NCBI GenBank assembly: GCA_964637445.1
Contig: CAZWWS010000003.1
Location: forward strand, 9,898 to 73,897
From: M3 sp964637445
Lineage (GTDB): Bacteria; Bacteroidota; Bacteroidia; Bacteroidales; Muribaculaceae
Direction of reading: 5' to 3'
DNA length: 64,000 bases
Shown: in pieces, positions 51,059 to 60,410 of the stretch
How the letters are laid out: each line of letters opens with the position of its first letter
Numbering within the stretch: position 1 is the stretch's first letter
Program-made: the position numbers and the translations under genes
Notes under the pieces: generated by a model
Told to the model about the DNA's origin: nothing
The model's input: only the letters and a program-made list of their open reading frames with translations
Database searches by the model: none

Positions 51059-51739
51059 TTATAGGTTGGTGATGACTTGATGAAGCACTGAGAATGTCTG
51101 CTGAGGTGCATCCTCCCAGAATGTTTCATATTGCGAAATGTTTTCGGCTGCACCGGGAGTATCGCTGATGACGCGGATGCAGAAAAACTCTACCCCTTTG
51201 AGGTGGCACACTTGAGCTATTGCCGCCGACTCCATGTCAACAGCCAGCACGTCGGGATAGAGCGAGCGGATGCGTTCGATTTCTTCTACTTTGGACACAA
51301 ATATATCGCCGGAGGCTAAAAGCCCGTGTTTTATCTTTCGGTTGCCACTCAAGCAAGGGAGTGATACTATTGATGGTGCTGACGTGAAAAAGCGAGGGCA
51401 TCCTGATGCTTCGCCCCATTCAGTGCCTGGTCCGCACCACACATCGTGATAGGCTATACGTTCGGCTACTACTACATCGAGAATGCCTGCTGCATTTCCG
51501 GCTCCGCCTGCGACTCCGGTGTTGACAACGAGAGAGGGCGAGAAGTGCTCGATCAGCGATTGAGTGCCGATAGCGGCATTCACTTTTCCAATGCCACACT
51601 GAGAGAGTACAATCTCGTGCGAACCTATCGTACCGAGATGAAATGTGATGCCATTTACTATAGTGGTTTCGTGCGATGCGAGAAGTGGAAGCATTAGCTT
51701 TAGCTCCTTTCCCATTGCTACTATGATGCCTATCTTCAT
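51059..51739 (-). CDS. mtnN: 5'-methylthioadenosine/S-adenosylhomocysteine nucleosidase
   Basis: 226 residues. MKIGIIVAMGKELKLMLPLL carries the N-terminal catalytic Glu region. VVNTGVAGGAGN and DVLAVDMESAAIAQVCH (purine-binding Asp and the MES motif) are the nucleoside phosphorylase family marks. It removes adenine from SAH and methylthioadenosine. First gene of the operon with luxS, promoter box at 51771-51778. Confidence 0.94.
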   Translation of the reverse strand: MKIGIIVAMGKELKLMLPLLASHETTIVNGITFHLGTIGSHEIVLSQCGIGKVNAAIGTQSLIEHFSPSLVVNTGVAGGAGNAAGILDVVVAERIAYHDVWCGPGTEWGEASGCPRFFTSAPSIVSLPCLSGNRKIKHGLLASGDIFVSKVEEIERIRSLYPDVLAVDMESAAIAQVCHLKGVEFFCIRVISDTPGAAENISQYETFWEDAPQQTFSVLHQVITNL

Positions 51740-51770
51740 TGTGTGAGTGTCTTATTGTGTTACTGTGTTG

Positions 51771-51778
51771 CAAAGTTA
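51771..51778 (-). promoter_or_regulatory. -7 box TAACTTTG for mtnN-luxS
   Basis: TAnnTTTG match 32 bases upstream of the mtnN ATG, between that start and the terminator of the preceding gene. Confidence 0.5.
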
Positions 51779-51801
51779 CTACATTTTCACATAATAAAAA
51801 A

Positions 51802-51825
51802 GAGCGGAGTTGACAGGCTCCGCTC
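51802..51825 (-). terminator. Rho-independent terminator after GH97
   Basis: Perfect 8-bp GC-rich stem GAGCGGAG / CTCCGCTC with an 8-base loop and a T run on the minus strand, 30 bases after the GH97 stop. Confidence 0.85.
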
Positions 51826-51854
51826 AGAATGTTAGGATTGGTATGATGCTTGAA

Positions 51855-53963
51855 TTACTTGATTTCTTTGATAGCGATGGCAAATCCGCCTCCGGCTGCC
51901 ATATGCAGATTGAGGAATGTCTTGGCCGACACTTTCTGTTTTGTGATGGCATAGGCTTCCGGATTGTTGAGGTAGTGGGCATCGGCGGCATCGGCATAGA
52001 TGGTGGCCTCGTAGCTCTTTGTCGGGTCAAGGAATGTTAAGTAGAGGCGATAGTCGCGACTATTTTCATCAGTAACACCTCCCACATACCAATCGTTGCT
52101 GTTGTTGTCTTTGCGGGCTACGATGATGTAGGCTCCCGGCTCTGCATCGAGATATTGGCTCTTGCTCCAATCGACCGGCACATCTTTGATAAATTGGAAA
52201 GCATCGGCTTTGGCGGCATAATGCTCGGGAAGGTCTGCTGCCATTTGGAGGGGAGAGTACATAGTGAGGTAGAGAGCCAATTGATTTGCGGTGGTGGCTT
52301 GCTTATGGTTGTGATTGTTGGGCGAGAACGTGCTGAAATCGGTCTCGAAAATGCCCGGAGTGAAGTCCATCGGACCACCTTTCAATCTCGTGAACGGCAA
52401 TATTGTGACATGGTCGGGCATCATATTCTGATATTCGGTGCCCATAGCGCTTTCGTTTCCGATAAGGTTGGGGTAGGTGCGAGCCAACCCTGTCGGACGC
52501 ACTGCCTCGTGTGCGTTGACCATAATATGCTTGTCGGCGGCTTTCTTTACACATTCAAGATAGTGACGTATTGATGATTGGCTGTAGTGGTATTCTCCTT
52601 TGGGTAGGATGTTTCCTACATATCCGCTCTTGACGGCATTGTAGCCATATTGGTTCATCAAATCGTAGGCGCGATCGATGTGGCGGTCGTAGTTGGGAAT
52701 TGAGCCGGATGTTTCGTGGTGCATCATCAGTTTTATGCCTTTTGAGTGGGCATATTCATTGAGTGCCTTGATGTCGAAGTCAGGGTAAGGAGTTACGAAA
52801 TCAAACACATATTCCTTTTCTTTACCGATCCAATCTTCCCAGCCGATGTTCCAGCCTTCGATGAGGAGCTGATCCATTCCGTTTTCGGCTGCAAAATCTA
52901 TGTAACGACGCACGTTTTCGTTGGTGGCTCCGTGGTAGCCGTGAGGTGTGGCTTTAGAGTAGTCGAATGTGGCAAGGTCGAAATTTTCGGCATCGCAGTA
53001 TGACCAAGCGCTTTTGCCGGTTATCATTTCCCACCATACTCCCATATATTTTACCGGGGTGATCCAGGACGTGTCGTCGAGCGCGCATGGCTCGTTGAGA
53101 TTGTATATGATGTCGGTGGCGAGTATGTCGGTGGCTTTGTCGGATACCATCACTACGCGCCATGGGGTATTGTACGGAGCGGAAATCACGCCTTTATCGC
53201 CGTTGATGTCGGGTGTAAGCCATGAGGTAAACACCATTGAGCTGTCGTTGAGGTTGAGGTGCATGGTAGGGTAGTCGATAAGTGCTGCCTCGTGGAGGTT
53301 GATGTAAAGACCTGAGTCGGTCTTGAGCATCAGCGATGTCTGCACACCTGTCGGCGAAAATCCGGTTTGCGACACATTGCCTATTCGGGCGCTTTCGTTC
53401 AGAGCGCGTATTTCGCTCAATCGAGTTTCTTTGTAGGCGTATTCCTGAGTGTCGTAGTCGCCGGGTATCCACCATGCGGTGTGGTCGCCACTCATGGCAA
53501 ATTGAGACAATTCTTCTTCGATGGTGAATTGTTTCAGTGTTTTTTGCTTTGGAAATTCATATCTGAATCCGAGTCCGTCGTTATATACGCGGAAAGAGAT
53601 GTTGAGTTTGCGATTTTTGCCGTCGGCTTTCTGGGTGAGCGCCACGGTCATGGCGTTGTAGCAATCTTGAATTGAGTCGTTCTCTCCCCACACCGGAGCC
53701 CATGAAGATGAGTGTGATGAGCGAGTTATTTTTCCGAGTTTGAAGCCTTCGATAAGGTCGGCGTCGTTTTTGAGATTAAAGCCGAGGGTTGACGGCTTTA
53801 TCACTTCTTGCCCTTTATAAGATAGGGAATATTGTGGCTGTCCGCTGTGATTGATGTCGAATGTGACTACCACGTTGCCATCCGGAGAAGTGATTGTTTC
53901 TTCTGCCGATAATGGTATTGTCAATGTTGCAAAAGCAAATAATGCTATTAGAAATCGGTTCAT
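51855..53963 (-). CDS. GH97 alpha-glucosidase, inverting SusB type
   Basis: 702 residues with a signal peptide (LIALFAFATLTIPLSAE). N-terminal beta-sandwich, catalytic barrel, then a C-terminal beta domain. The acids known from SusB (Glu439, Glu508, Glu526, Glu532) align here as Glu417 (MHHETSG), Glu486 (VNAHEAV), Glu504 (GNESA) and Glu510 (MGTEYQ), all at a constant offset of 22. This supports the inverting, calcium-dependent subtype rather than the retaining alpha-galactosidase type. Periplasmic hydrolysis of malto-oligosaccharides is likely. No SusC/D pair is nearby; a TPR/HTH regulator lies upstream. Confidence 0.93.
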   Translation of the reverse strand: MNRFLIALFAFATLTIPLSAEETITSPDGNVVVTFDINHSGQPQYSLSYKGQEVIKPSTLGFNLKNDADLIEGFKLGKITRSSHSSSWAPVWGENDSIQDCYNAMTVALTQKADGKNRKLNISFRVYNDGLGFRYEFPKQKTLKQFTIEEELSQFAMSGDHTAWWIPGDYDTQEYAYKETRLSEIRALNESARIGNVSQTGFSPTGVQTSLMLKTDSGLYINLHEAALIDYPTMHLNLNDSSMVFTSWLTPDINGDKGVISAPYNTPWRVVMVSDKATDILATDIIYNLNEPCALDDTSWITPVKYMGVWWEMITGKSAWSYCDAENFDLATFDYSKATPHGYHGATNENVRRYIDFAAENGMDQLLIEGWNIGWEDWIGKEKEYVFDFVTPYPDFDIKALNEYAHSKGIKLMMHHETSGSIPNYDRHIDRAYDLMNQYGYNAVKSGYVGNILPKGEYHYSQSSIRHYLECVKKAADKHIMVNAHEAVRPTGLARTYPNLIGNESAMGTEYQNMMPDHVTILPFTRLKGGPMDFTPGIFETDFSTFSPNNHNHKQATTANQLALYLTMYSPLQMAADLPEHYAAKADAFQFIKDVPVDWSKSQYLDAEPGAYIIVARKDNNSNDWYVGGVTDENSRDYRLYLTFLDPTKSYEATIYADAADAHYLNNPEAYAITKQKVSAKTFLNLHMAAGGGFAIAIKEIK

Positions 53964-53999
53964 GTCAATGAGTTTTTAAGTTGTAAAAAAGTTGTGATG

Positions 54000-54007
54000 C
54001 AAAATTA
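54000..54007 (-). promoter_or_regulatory. -7 box TAATTTTG for GH97
   Basis: TAnnTTTG match 37 bases upstream of the GH97 ATG. Confidence 0.5.
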
Positions 54008-54123
54008 GTGCATCATCGGCTTTGTGTTGTGCCATAGTAGTAAAATAGTAGTGTGCAAAATAGTGTGCATATCTGAAACACAGAGATATACAATAGATAC
54101 GCCATATCTATTTAGTAGTAATA

Positions 54124-55065
54124 TTATGGGTGTATAAATGCTTTGGAAAAGCGAATTTGGCTGCCGTAAAGAGGGAAATCAATAGTGAGAACCGATGAGT
54201 CGTCAAATCGAGCGTATACCTCGCGAGATATTGGCTCGAAAAGACTGTCGTACCATACGGCATCGAATTGGTTTGAGAATATTGTGGCTGTCAATTCTCC
54301 TTTTAGCATCCCTGATTGCCATGCGTCGGGATTGACTTCTGCTCCTGAGATGTAATAGATTTTATAGTCGTAACCCGAACGAACTAATGCAATGCGATAC
54401 ATACCACCGAGACGTGCGCGATTGTCGTCGGTGTTGCGATCTAAATATACCCAATATCCCTCTTTCGGGTCGGACGATGATGCAAAGTGGGCATTGAGCT
54501 GCTGCTCACTGATGCAGATAGGGGCTTTCGCTTTTGCCAGAGGGGTGTGCTCCACAACCATCAGATTCACGTTGAGATCTCCTTCTCCAATTATTGAGGC
54601 TGTGTCGGTAGGGCAGGTGAGCGGAACTCTTATGATGGGTTTGAGATTGGATTTTCCGACAAGTATAGTAGCTGAATCTGCCTGCCACTCTATCGCTAAG
54701 CGATTTGTGCCGTTGTATAAGTCGACGTTGCGCTTTATTCGTTTTGTGGCTATCGTGATATCTTGTTGGCCTTTGCGCCGGCCGACTATCACGTCCATGT
54801 ATCGTGAGTCATGTAGCTCATCGTAACCGGAGTTGCCAAATTTCAGCGCTATATATTTGTAGCAGTCAGGCGCAGTGCGATCCCATGCCACTCCCCACCA
54901 TTTATTTTTCAGATCATTCTTTCTTAGGGCAGCATGCACTTCGATGGCTATTTGAGATGCGGTGTCGGGTAGAACAAGCTTTTGCTCCTCAGTGCAGTAT
55001 GTGCGCATTTGTGCTGTCGACGAGAATGATATGATGAGTAATATGATTAGAATGATACGACACAT
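54124..55065 (-). CDS. Uncharacterised secreted protein
   Basis: 313 residues with a signal peptide (IILIILLIISFSSTAQ) and no recognised family. Mostly beta by appearance, with single Cys residues spaced apart and conserved-looking stretches such as WWGVAWDRTAPDCYKYIALK, EGYWVYLDRNTDDNRARLGG and ISREVYARFDDSSVLTIDFP. It lies 4 bases after the TPR/HTH regulator gene, so the two are almost certainly co-transcribed. The secreted protein may be a partner or target of that sensor (inference). Confidence 0.7.
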   Translation of the reverse strand: MCRIILIILLIISFSSTAQMRTYCTEEQKLVLPDTASQIAIEVHAALRKNDLKNKWWGVAWDRTAPDCYKYIALKFGNSGYDELHDSRYMDVIVGRRKGQQDITIATKRIKRNVDLYNGTNRLAIEWQADSATILVGKSNLKPIIRVPLTCPTDTASIIGEGDLNVNLMVVEHTPLAKAKAPICISEQQLNAHFASSSDPKEGYWVYLDRNTDDNRARLGGMYRIALVRSGYDYKIYYISGAEVNPDAWQSGMLKGELTATIFSNQFDAVWYDSLFEPISREVYARFDDSSVLTIDFPLYGSQIRFSKAFIHP

Positions 55066-55069
55066 ATAG

Positions 55070-56680
55070 TCAATGATTTTGGACTCGTTGGTTGGATGAA
55101 ATTTGGCTTACGCGTAGCTCGAAATCTTCGCGCATTCCTTGCGCAGCGTTGCGCATCTTGACGCGATAGTTATATATTGTTGAGATTGAACGTCGCAAGA
55201 ATGAGGCAATCTGCTCGGAGTCGGTAATGCCAAGGCGTATCAAAGCAAACACTCTGAGCTCGGTGGTTAATAGTTCCCCGGGGCGCAGAGAGATACGTTT
55301 ATCCGGCTCCAAAAGCTCGTTTAACTGCTCTACAAAATCGGGAAATAGTTGCAAAAAGGTGGTGTCGAAACTGTTGTAAAACTCTTTTAACTCTTTGTCG
55401 ATGGTGGAGCCGGAGTTTAGCATATACAGCATTTCGTCTACGCCTTTGTTTCTCGCTACAGCGCGAAGATTGTTACGATATCGGTCTACACATTCGATAT
55501 AGTAAGAGCAAAGGTTGAGGTATTGAACGATATACGCCTCTTTCACTTTATTGCTTTCGGAAAGTTCTTTGTTTATTACCGCCAACGAATCGTTTATTTC
55601 ATGAAGACGGTGGTTGAGTTCTACCTCTTCGGCAGCAATTCGAGCTGTTTTGTGGTGTGCTTTTCTCGCCCAAATCAGTGCTGCGCCCAACATAACGGAG
55701 AGAATCACGATGCCGATGATAAGTCGGTGTTGTTGCTCCTGACGGGTTTTGTTGCGAGAGTCGTAGGCTGAAATGATAGCCGGGATGAGTTTGCTGGTTG
55801 CTATGATATTGGCATTGACCGATGAGGCATTGAGGTCTTTGACCGTGACATTTATGTATCGGTATGCTCGCTCGATGTCGCCGTAGGCAAATAGCAGAGA
55901 GGTTAGTTCCAATAGAGAGCTGTAGTCGCGTACGGGAGTCATCACATCATTGATGGCGCTGATGCAGTAGTGGTGTATAGCCGAAATACTGTCGCCCAAT
56001 TCGAGATACAATCGCCCTGTGATATAGTTTGATATTGCTCGTCCTCTGACGTCATTGGAAAGTCGATTGCGATTACGCTTCATTAGGTCAAGGGCTTCCG
56101 CTTGGCGATTCAAAGCCCGAAGACGATTGCTTTCGTTATATACCCAAGCGTGCGATTGCGAGTCGAGCTCCTCACGCCTGCGATTGTAGTATTGTATGGC
56201 AATTCTGTCGTGTGCTTCTTCAAAAGCAATCATCGCATCGAAGTATGTGGCGCGTATTTCGGGATGAATCGTGTCCGTCTCAGCCTCTTTGATGGCTAAA
56301 AGGGCGTCGGCTTCGTGTCCGCGAGCCAATTCGGCGCGAGCAAGATTGAGTGATGCCAATGCTTCTCCCACTCGATTGCCTGCTTCACGAGCTGCCTCGC
56401 GCTTGCGGATGGCATAGACTGCTGCCGAGTCGAAGTCAAATGAATAATATTCTGAATACAGCCTGTCGTAGAGCTGATAGCGACTTGCGGCATCAATATT
56501 TCGGTCGAGTGAGCGAAGTGTGGCTATTCGGTTCTCTTTATCGGCAGTATATGAGGCGTGATGTTGCAACGCCGAGTCGAGTTGCTGAAGCAGTGGTTCT
56601 ACTTCAGAGGTGGAGTGGCTCGCTGTGTTGCAGCTTATTGTCACTATGGCAACTATAAATATGAAGACTACTCTGATCAT
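55070..56680 (-). CDS. Membrane TPR sensor with C-terminal LuxR-like HTH (DUF6377-type regulator)
   Basis: 536 residues from the ATG at 56680 (MIRVVFIFIVAIVTISC, possible lipobox). About 290 residues of TPR-like helices follow (RYQLYDRLYSEYYSFDFDSA; GEALASLNLARAELARGHEA), a transmembrane helix at about 320-338 (LIIGIVILSVMLGAALIWA), a coiled coil at about 340-385, and a C-terminal HTH (LTTELRVFALIRLGITDSEQ, then SFLRRSISTIYNYRVKMRNA). This plan, periplasmic TPR and cytoplasmic HTH in one chain, is the DUF6377/SusR-like regulator type of Bacteroidetes. Likely controls the neighbouring secreted protein and perhaps GH97. Confidence 0.82.
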   Translation of the reverse strand: MIRVVFIFIVAIVTISCNTASHSTSEVEPLLQQLDSALQHHASYTADKENRIATLRSLDRNIDAASRYQLYDRLYSEYYSFDFDSAAVYAIRKREAAREAGNRVGEALASLNLARAELARGHEADALLAIKEAETDTIHPEIRATYFDAMIAFEEAHDRIAIQYYNRRREELDSQSHAWVYNESNRLRALNRQAEALDLMKRNRNRLSNDVRGRAISNYITGRLYLELGDSISAIHHYCISAINDVMTPVRDYSSLLELTSLLFAYGDIERAYRYINVTVKDLNASSVNANIIATSKLIPAIISAYDSRNKTRQEQQHRLIIGIVILSVMLGAALIWARKAHHKTARIAAEEVELNHRLHEINDSLAVINKELSESNKVKEAYIVQYLNLCSYYIECVDRYRNNLRAVARNKGVDEMLYMLNSGSTIDKELKEFYNSFDTTFLQLFPDFVEQLNELLEPDKRISLRPGELLTTELRVFALIRLGITDSEQIASFLRRSISTIYNYRVKMRNAAQGMREDFELRVSQISSNQRVQNH

Positions 56681-56720
56681 ACAACTACAAAAATAGCAAA
56701 TATTCACCGACTTTCAGTTG

Positions 56721-56736
56721 TAAATTTGTAATTTTG
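56721..56736 (+). promoter_or_regulatory. Tandem -7 boxes TAAATTTG and TAATTTTG
   Basis: Two adjacent TAnnTTTG matches (56721-56728, 56729-56736), the second 21 bases upstream of the ATG at 56758. Confidence 0.5.
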
Positions 56737-56757
56737 TGTCGATTGAATTTCTGAAGT

Positions 56758-57429
56758 ATGAAAATTATAGTTGAAGATGCCATAAAAAATGCTGCTCCGT
56801 TGCTCAAGGTGGTGACGGTGGAGGCCGATGTGACCAATACTGCGACCGACGACGCTCTGTGGCAATTGCTTCTTGATGAGGGTGAACGCATACGCTCATC
56901 TTATCAAATGCCCGACGTCGCTCGTCGTCCCGGCATAGCTGCTACGCGCGCGGCATATAAAGCTCTCGGAAAAGAACCCAATCGCTATCGCCCGTCGAGT
57001 GAGGCATTGTGCCGACGATTTATCAAAGGAATGGAACTTTATCGAATAGATGCATTGGTCGATATCATAAATCTCATTTCGGTGCGTTCGGGCTATTCTA
57101 TAGGCGGTTTCGACGCCGACAAGATTGCAGGTGATACGCTACTACTTGGAGTAGGGCGAGAGAATGAGCCATTTGAAGCAATCGGTCGTGGCTTGCTGAA
57201 TATAGCATCGCTTCCGGTCTATCGCGACGAGGTGGGTGGCGTTGGCACTCCTACAAGCGACAACGAACGCACTAAGCTCGACCTCTCTACTCGCCGACTG
57301 CTGATGTGTATCAACATTTATGGCGAAGAAATGAGCATCGACGATACCGTAGCTCTTACCCGACAACTCATTGAGAAATATTGTGATGCGCGAAATATAG
57401 TAGTAACCAAATATATAGCACAACCATGA
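56758..57429 (+). CDS. B3/B4 domain protein (phenylalanyl-tRNA synthetase beta-like)
   Basis: 223 residues. RPGIAATRAAYKALGKEPNRYRPS, DALVDIINLISVRSGYSIGG and DEVGGVGTPTSDNERTKL are typical of stand-alone B3/B4 proteins related to the editing module of PheRS beta. A role in tRNA or aminoacyl quality control is suspected for the family but not proven. The stop overlaps the next start by 4 bases (ATGA), coupling it to a YciO/Sua5 protein, also of tRNA-related fold. Confidence 0.82.
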   Translation: MKIIVEDAIKNAAPLLKVVTVEADVTNTATDDALWQLLLDEGERIRSSYQMPDVARRPGIAATRAAYKALGKEPNRYRPSSEALCRRFIKGMELYRIDALVDIINLISVRSGYSIGGFDADKIAGDTLLLGVGRENEPFEAIGRGLLNIASLPVYRDEVGGVGTPTSDNERTKLDLSTRRLLMCINIYGEEMSIDDTVALTRQLIEKYCDARNIVVTKYIAQP

Positions 57430-58034
57430 AAACTCTCCGAATGTATCCGTCGAGTATCAACGACCGCTATATGCAAGAGGTCGTCGATGCTTTGCGCGCC
57501 GGCGAGATTGTGATTTATCCCACCGACACGCTCTATGCTCTCGGTTGCGATGCGCTCAACAATAGCGCTATCGAGAAGATATGTCGCATCAAGGAACTTA
57601 ATCCGCAGAAGACCTCTCTCTCGATAATATGCCACGATATATCGCAAGCAGCCGAGTATGCGCGTATCGACAATCGCGCGTTTAAGATGTTGCGAGAATA
57701 TCTGCCCGGTCCGTTTACGTTCATCTTGCCGGCATCGACCACGTTGCCCAAAGTGTTTAAGGGAAGAAAGACGGTGGGGGTGCGTATCCCCGACAATGCG
57801 ATAGCTCTCGCCATAGCCGAGCAACTTGGCAATCCGGTGTTGACCACCTCCATCGAATACAACGACCCCGACGAAGGTATATCGCCCGATTCGATAGCAA
57901 TGCGATATGACGATGTCGCTGCGCTTATGGTCGACGGCGGCGATGGCGGTATTGTTCCGTCAACAGTCATCGACATCACCGACAGCTCATTCCCCGATAT
58001 CGTTCGCGAAGGACTCGGCGAGTTTAACGGCTGA
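57426..58034 (+). CDS. YciO/Sua5/TsaC-family protein
   Basis: 202 residues. YPTDTLYALGCDALNNSAIE and RIKELNPQKTSLSIICHDIS form the nucleotide/tRNA site, and LPGPFTFILPASTTLPKVFK and TVGVRIPDNAIA the second half. HDISQAAEYA and the absence of the C-terminal Sua5 domain put it closer to YciO than to canonical TsaC, so its threonylcarbamoyl-AMP synthase activity is uncertain. The 3' end overlaps the convergent HlyD-like stub by 11 bases. Confidence 0.88.
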   Translation: MKTLRMYPSSINDRYMQEVVDALRAGEIVIYPTDTLYALGCDALNNSAIEKICRIKELNPQKTSLSIICHDISQAAEYARIDNRAFKMLREYLPGPFTFILPASTTLPKVFKGRKTVGVRIPDNAIALAIAEQLGNPVLTTSIEYNDPDEGISPDSIAMRYDDVAALMVDGGDGGIVPSTVIDITDSSFPDIVREGLGEFNG

Positions 58035-58188
58035 CATATAAATATGTCGCCACAGCGAGTGCAAACGTGATTATCGCGATGACCGCAATGCTCCATCGCG
58101 ACAGTGATGGCGGTATCTCTCCAAGTATCTTGCGCACTTTTCCCGAGCGCAATTCCTGATTTTCATTACGATTGTGCGGTGGGTTCAT
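58024..58188 (-). CDS. 54-residue HlyD-like N-terminal stub
   Basis: ATG at 58188; an in-frame TTG at 58206 would overlap the exporter stop. The sequence ELRSGKVRKILGEIPPSLSR and the following transmembrane helix WSIAVIAIITFALAVATYLY match the cytoplasmic tail and membrane anchor of Bacteroidetes HlyD-type adaptors (RSEEVxxIlGxxP). It then stops two residues after the helix, with the periplasmic coiled coil and lipoyl domain missing. It starts 7 bases after the C39 exporter. Either a truncated adaptor or a genuine small subunit of the exporter. Confidence 0.65.
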   Translation of the reverse strand: MNPPHNRNENQELRSGKVRKILGEIPPSLSRWSIAVIAIITFALAVATYLYVSR

Positions 58189-58195
58189 ATCTGCG

Positions 58196-60406
58196 TCAGT
58201 TGCCAAGTTCGAGTTGATTTTTTACAAGATTGAAATACGCTCCCTTTTGTCCGATGAGAGTGTCGTGATTGCCCGTTTCAGCTATCTTGCCATTGTCTAT
58301 TACGATGATTTGGTCGGCATTGCGTACGGTCGATAGACGATGTGCCACCACTACTACCGTGCGACCATAGTAAAATTCGGCAAGATTCTCCACGATAGCT
58401 CGCTCGTTTTTGGCATCGAGTGCATTTGTCGCCTCATCGAGAAATATATAATCGGGATTCTTATACACGGCTCGTGCTATCAATATTCGTTGTTTCTGCC
58501 CTTGGCTTAGCCCTACGCCGTCGCGCCCGATTTTTGTGTTGTATTTGAGCGGCAGACTCATTATATACTCGTGGATGTTGGCCAGTCGAGCCGCATCTTC
58601 AAGGCGATTTTCATCTATTGCCTCATCGCTTACGGCTATGTTGCGCGCTATCGACTCGGAGAATATTACGCCGTCCTGCATCACCACTCCGCAGTGCCTG
58701 CGCCACCACTTCAGATTATATTCATTGATATTGCGCCCGGCAATTCTGATAGCTCCATTAATCACCGGATAATAGCCGAGCATAAGCTTTATCAATGTGG
58801 TTTTTCCGCTGCCCGAAGCGCCAACGATGGCAGTCACTTTTCCCGCCGGAATGGTGAATGAGATGCCGTCGAGAGTCTTGCGCAGAGCGTGGCGGTCATA
58901 TTTGAAGTCGATATTGTCGAGCGCGATAGAGCGGTCATCGGTGTCGAATGATGAGTGCTGATTGTCGCTTGTCTCCTCATTTTTTCCTTCATGGATCTCG
59001 TTGATTCGTTCAAGCGATATTTTCACATCTTGCAGCGAGTAGATAAACGCCATAAACTGCTCTACCGGAGAGTTGAGTTGCCCGATGATATATTGCACGG
59101 CGAGCATCGCGCCGAGAGTCATATCTCCCTCTATCACGGCTGTGGCCGACAACACTGTGATCAATATATTTTTAATTTCGTTGATGAAGATGCTGCCGGC
59201 TTCTTGCGTCTGCTTCAGCTTCAGCGATTTCATCTGCACTGTGAACAAGTCGGCTTGCACATCTTCCCATTCCCAACGGCGGCGACGCTCGCAGTCTTGC
59301 AACTTTATCTCTTGCATCGACGAGATAAACTGATACGTCATGTTGTTGTTGATCGATTGTTGCTCAAAAAGTTCGTAGTCCAGCACCTTTCGCCTGCTGA
59401 GAAACAGCGCTATCCATCCCCCATAAATAAGACTCCCCACGAGAAACACGCCGAATATCAGCCGATTGTAGACCATCAGCACAACGCCAAAGATTATAAA
59501 GCTGAGAAACGTGAATATCACCCCGAGCACTTGGTTGGTCAGAAACGTCTGCACTCGATTGTGGTCGCCCATGCGTTGAAGCAGGTCGCCCAACAATTTA
59601 GTGTCGAAAAATGCCATCGGCAGTCGCAGCAACTTTATGAAAAAGTCGCTTACAAGCGAGATGTTGATACGCATCGAGATGTGGAGCAACAGCCAGCGTC
59701 GGATGAAATCGGTGGCTGTGCGACCTCCTACTATCATCAATTCGCCCAACAGTACCAACCAGATAAATCCGATGTCGCCGTTTTTGATACCCACATCTAC
59801 AATCGATTGCGTGAGAAACGGCATAATCAGTTGCAACACGCAGCCGAGTATCAACCCCGCCAATATCTGAGCGAGATAATTGCGATATTGCTTCAGATAG
59901 CCGAGCAGAAACTTAAACGAGCGTCGTTGCCCCATCTGCTCATCGATCTCCTTGCCGAAATCCGCCCCCGGCCGGAGAAACATCGCGATTCCTTTCCATT
60001 CGCCGCCGCTCTGAGTGCTTATCCAGTGTTCATTCATCTCTTCGGTGGAGATGCTTACTTTTCCTTTTCCCGGGTCGGCTATATGAAACCTCTTTCCGCC
60101 ACTACTCACCTTGTAGAGCACCACAAAGTGCTTTTGATTCCAATGCAGTATCGCCGGTAGCGGACATGAACATAGCTGCTCAAGGCTCACCTTGGCAGCT
60201 ATGCATTCCATGCCTAACTCGGTTGCCATGTCCGACAAACCTTTAAGCGATACCCCCTCGGTGGTCGGGGTGCAAAATCGATTAAGTGTTTCGGCCGAAT
60301 AATTCCGTCCGTAGTGTCGGCATATCATCGACATGCACGCGATGCCACATTGCATCGCATCAAGCTGCTTTACAAACGGAAACCCTTTAGCCCACCGAGC
60401 AGTCAT
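58196..60406 (-). CDS. Peptidase-containing ABC transporter (C39 bacteriocin exporter)
   Basis: 736 residues. N-terminal C39 peptidase domain with catalytic Cys20 in QLDAMQCGIAC, His93 in WNQKHFVVLY and Asp111 in IADPGKG. Six transmembrane helices span about residues 165-450. The ATPase has Walker A GASGSGKTT, signature LSQGQKQRILIARA (Gln for the usual Gly), Walker B IFLDEATNALD and switch VAHRLST. Such transporters cleave the leader after a double glycine and export the mature peptide. The Cys-rich GG precursor at 62670-62921 is the obvious substrate. It lies 4 bases after the barrel gene and before the HlyD-like stub. Confidence 0.95.
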   Translation of the reverse strand: MTARWAKGFPFVKQLDAMQCGIACMSMICRHYGRNYSAETLNRFCTPTTEGVSLKGLSDMATELGMECIAAKVSLEQLCSCPLPAILHWNQKHFVVLYKVSSGGKRFHIADPGKGKVSISTEEMNEHWISTQSGGEWKGIAMFLRPGADFGKEIDEQMGQRRSFKFLLGYLKQYRNYLAQILAGLILGCVLQLIMPFLTQSIVDVGIKNGDIGFIWLVLLGELMIVGGRTATDFIRRWLLLHISMRINISLVSDFFIKLLRLPMAFFDTKLLGDLLQRMGDHNRVQTFLTNQVLGVIFTFLSFIIFGVVLMVYNRLIFGVFLVGSLIYGGWIALFLSRRKVLDYELFEQQSINNNMTYQFISSMQEIKLQDCERRRRWEWEDVQADLFTVQMKSLKLKQTQEAGSIFINEIKNILITVLSATAVIEGDMTLGAMLAVQYIIGQLNSPVEQFMAFIYSLQDVKISLERINEIHEGKNEETSDNQHSSFDTDDRSIALDNIDFKYDRHALRKTLDGISFTIPAGKVTAIVGASGSGKTTLIKLMLGYYPVINGAIRIAGRNINEYNLKWWRRHCGVVMQDGVIFSESIARNIAVSDEAIDENRLEDAARLANIHEYIMSLPLKYNTKIGRDGVGLSQGQKQRILIARAVYKNPDYIFLDEATNALDAKNERAIVENLAEFYYGRTVVVVAHRLSTVRNADQIIVIDNGKIAETGNHDTLIGQKGAYFNLVKNQLELGN

Positions 60407-60410
60407 ATCG

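Noticed and set aside
58189..58206. TTG at 58206 as the start of the HlyD-like stub
   Set aside because: It overlaps the exporter stop and adds six residues without similarity; the ATG at 58188 is preferred.
58955..60160. 401-codon open frame on the plus strand
   Set aside because: Antisense to the C39 exporter, whose peptidase and ATPase motifs are complete; the plus-strand product is His/Gln-rich without any motif.
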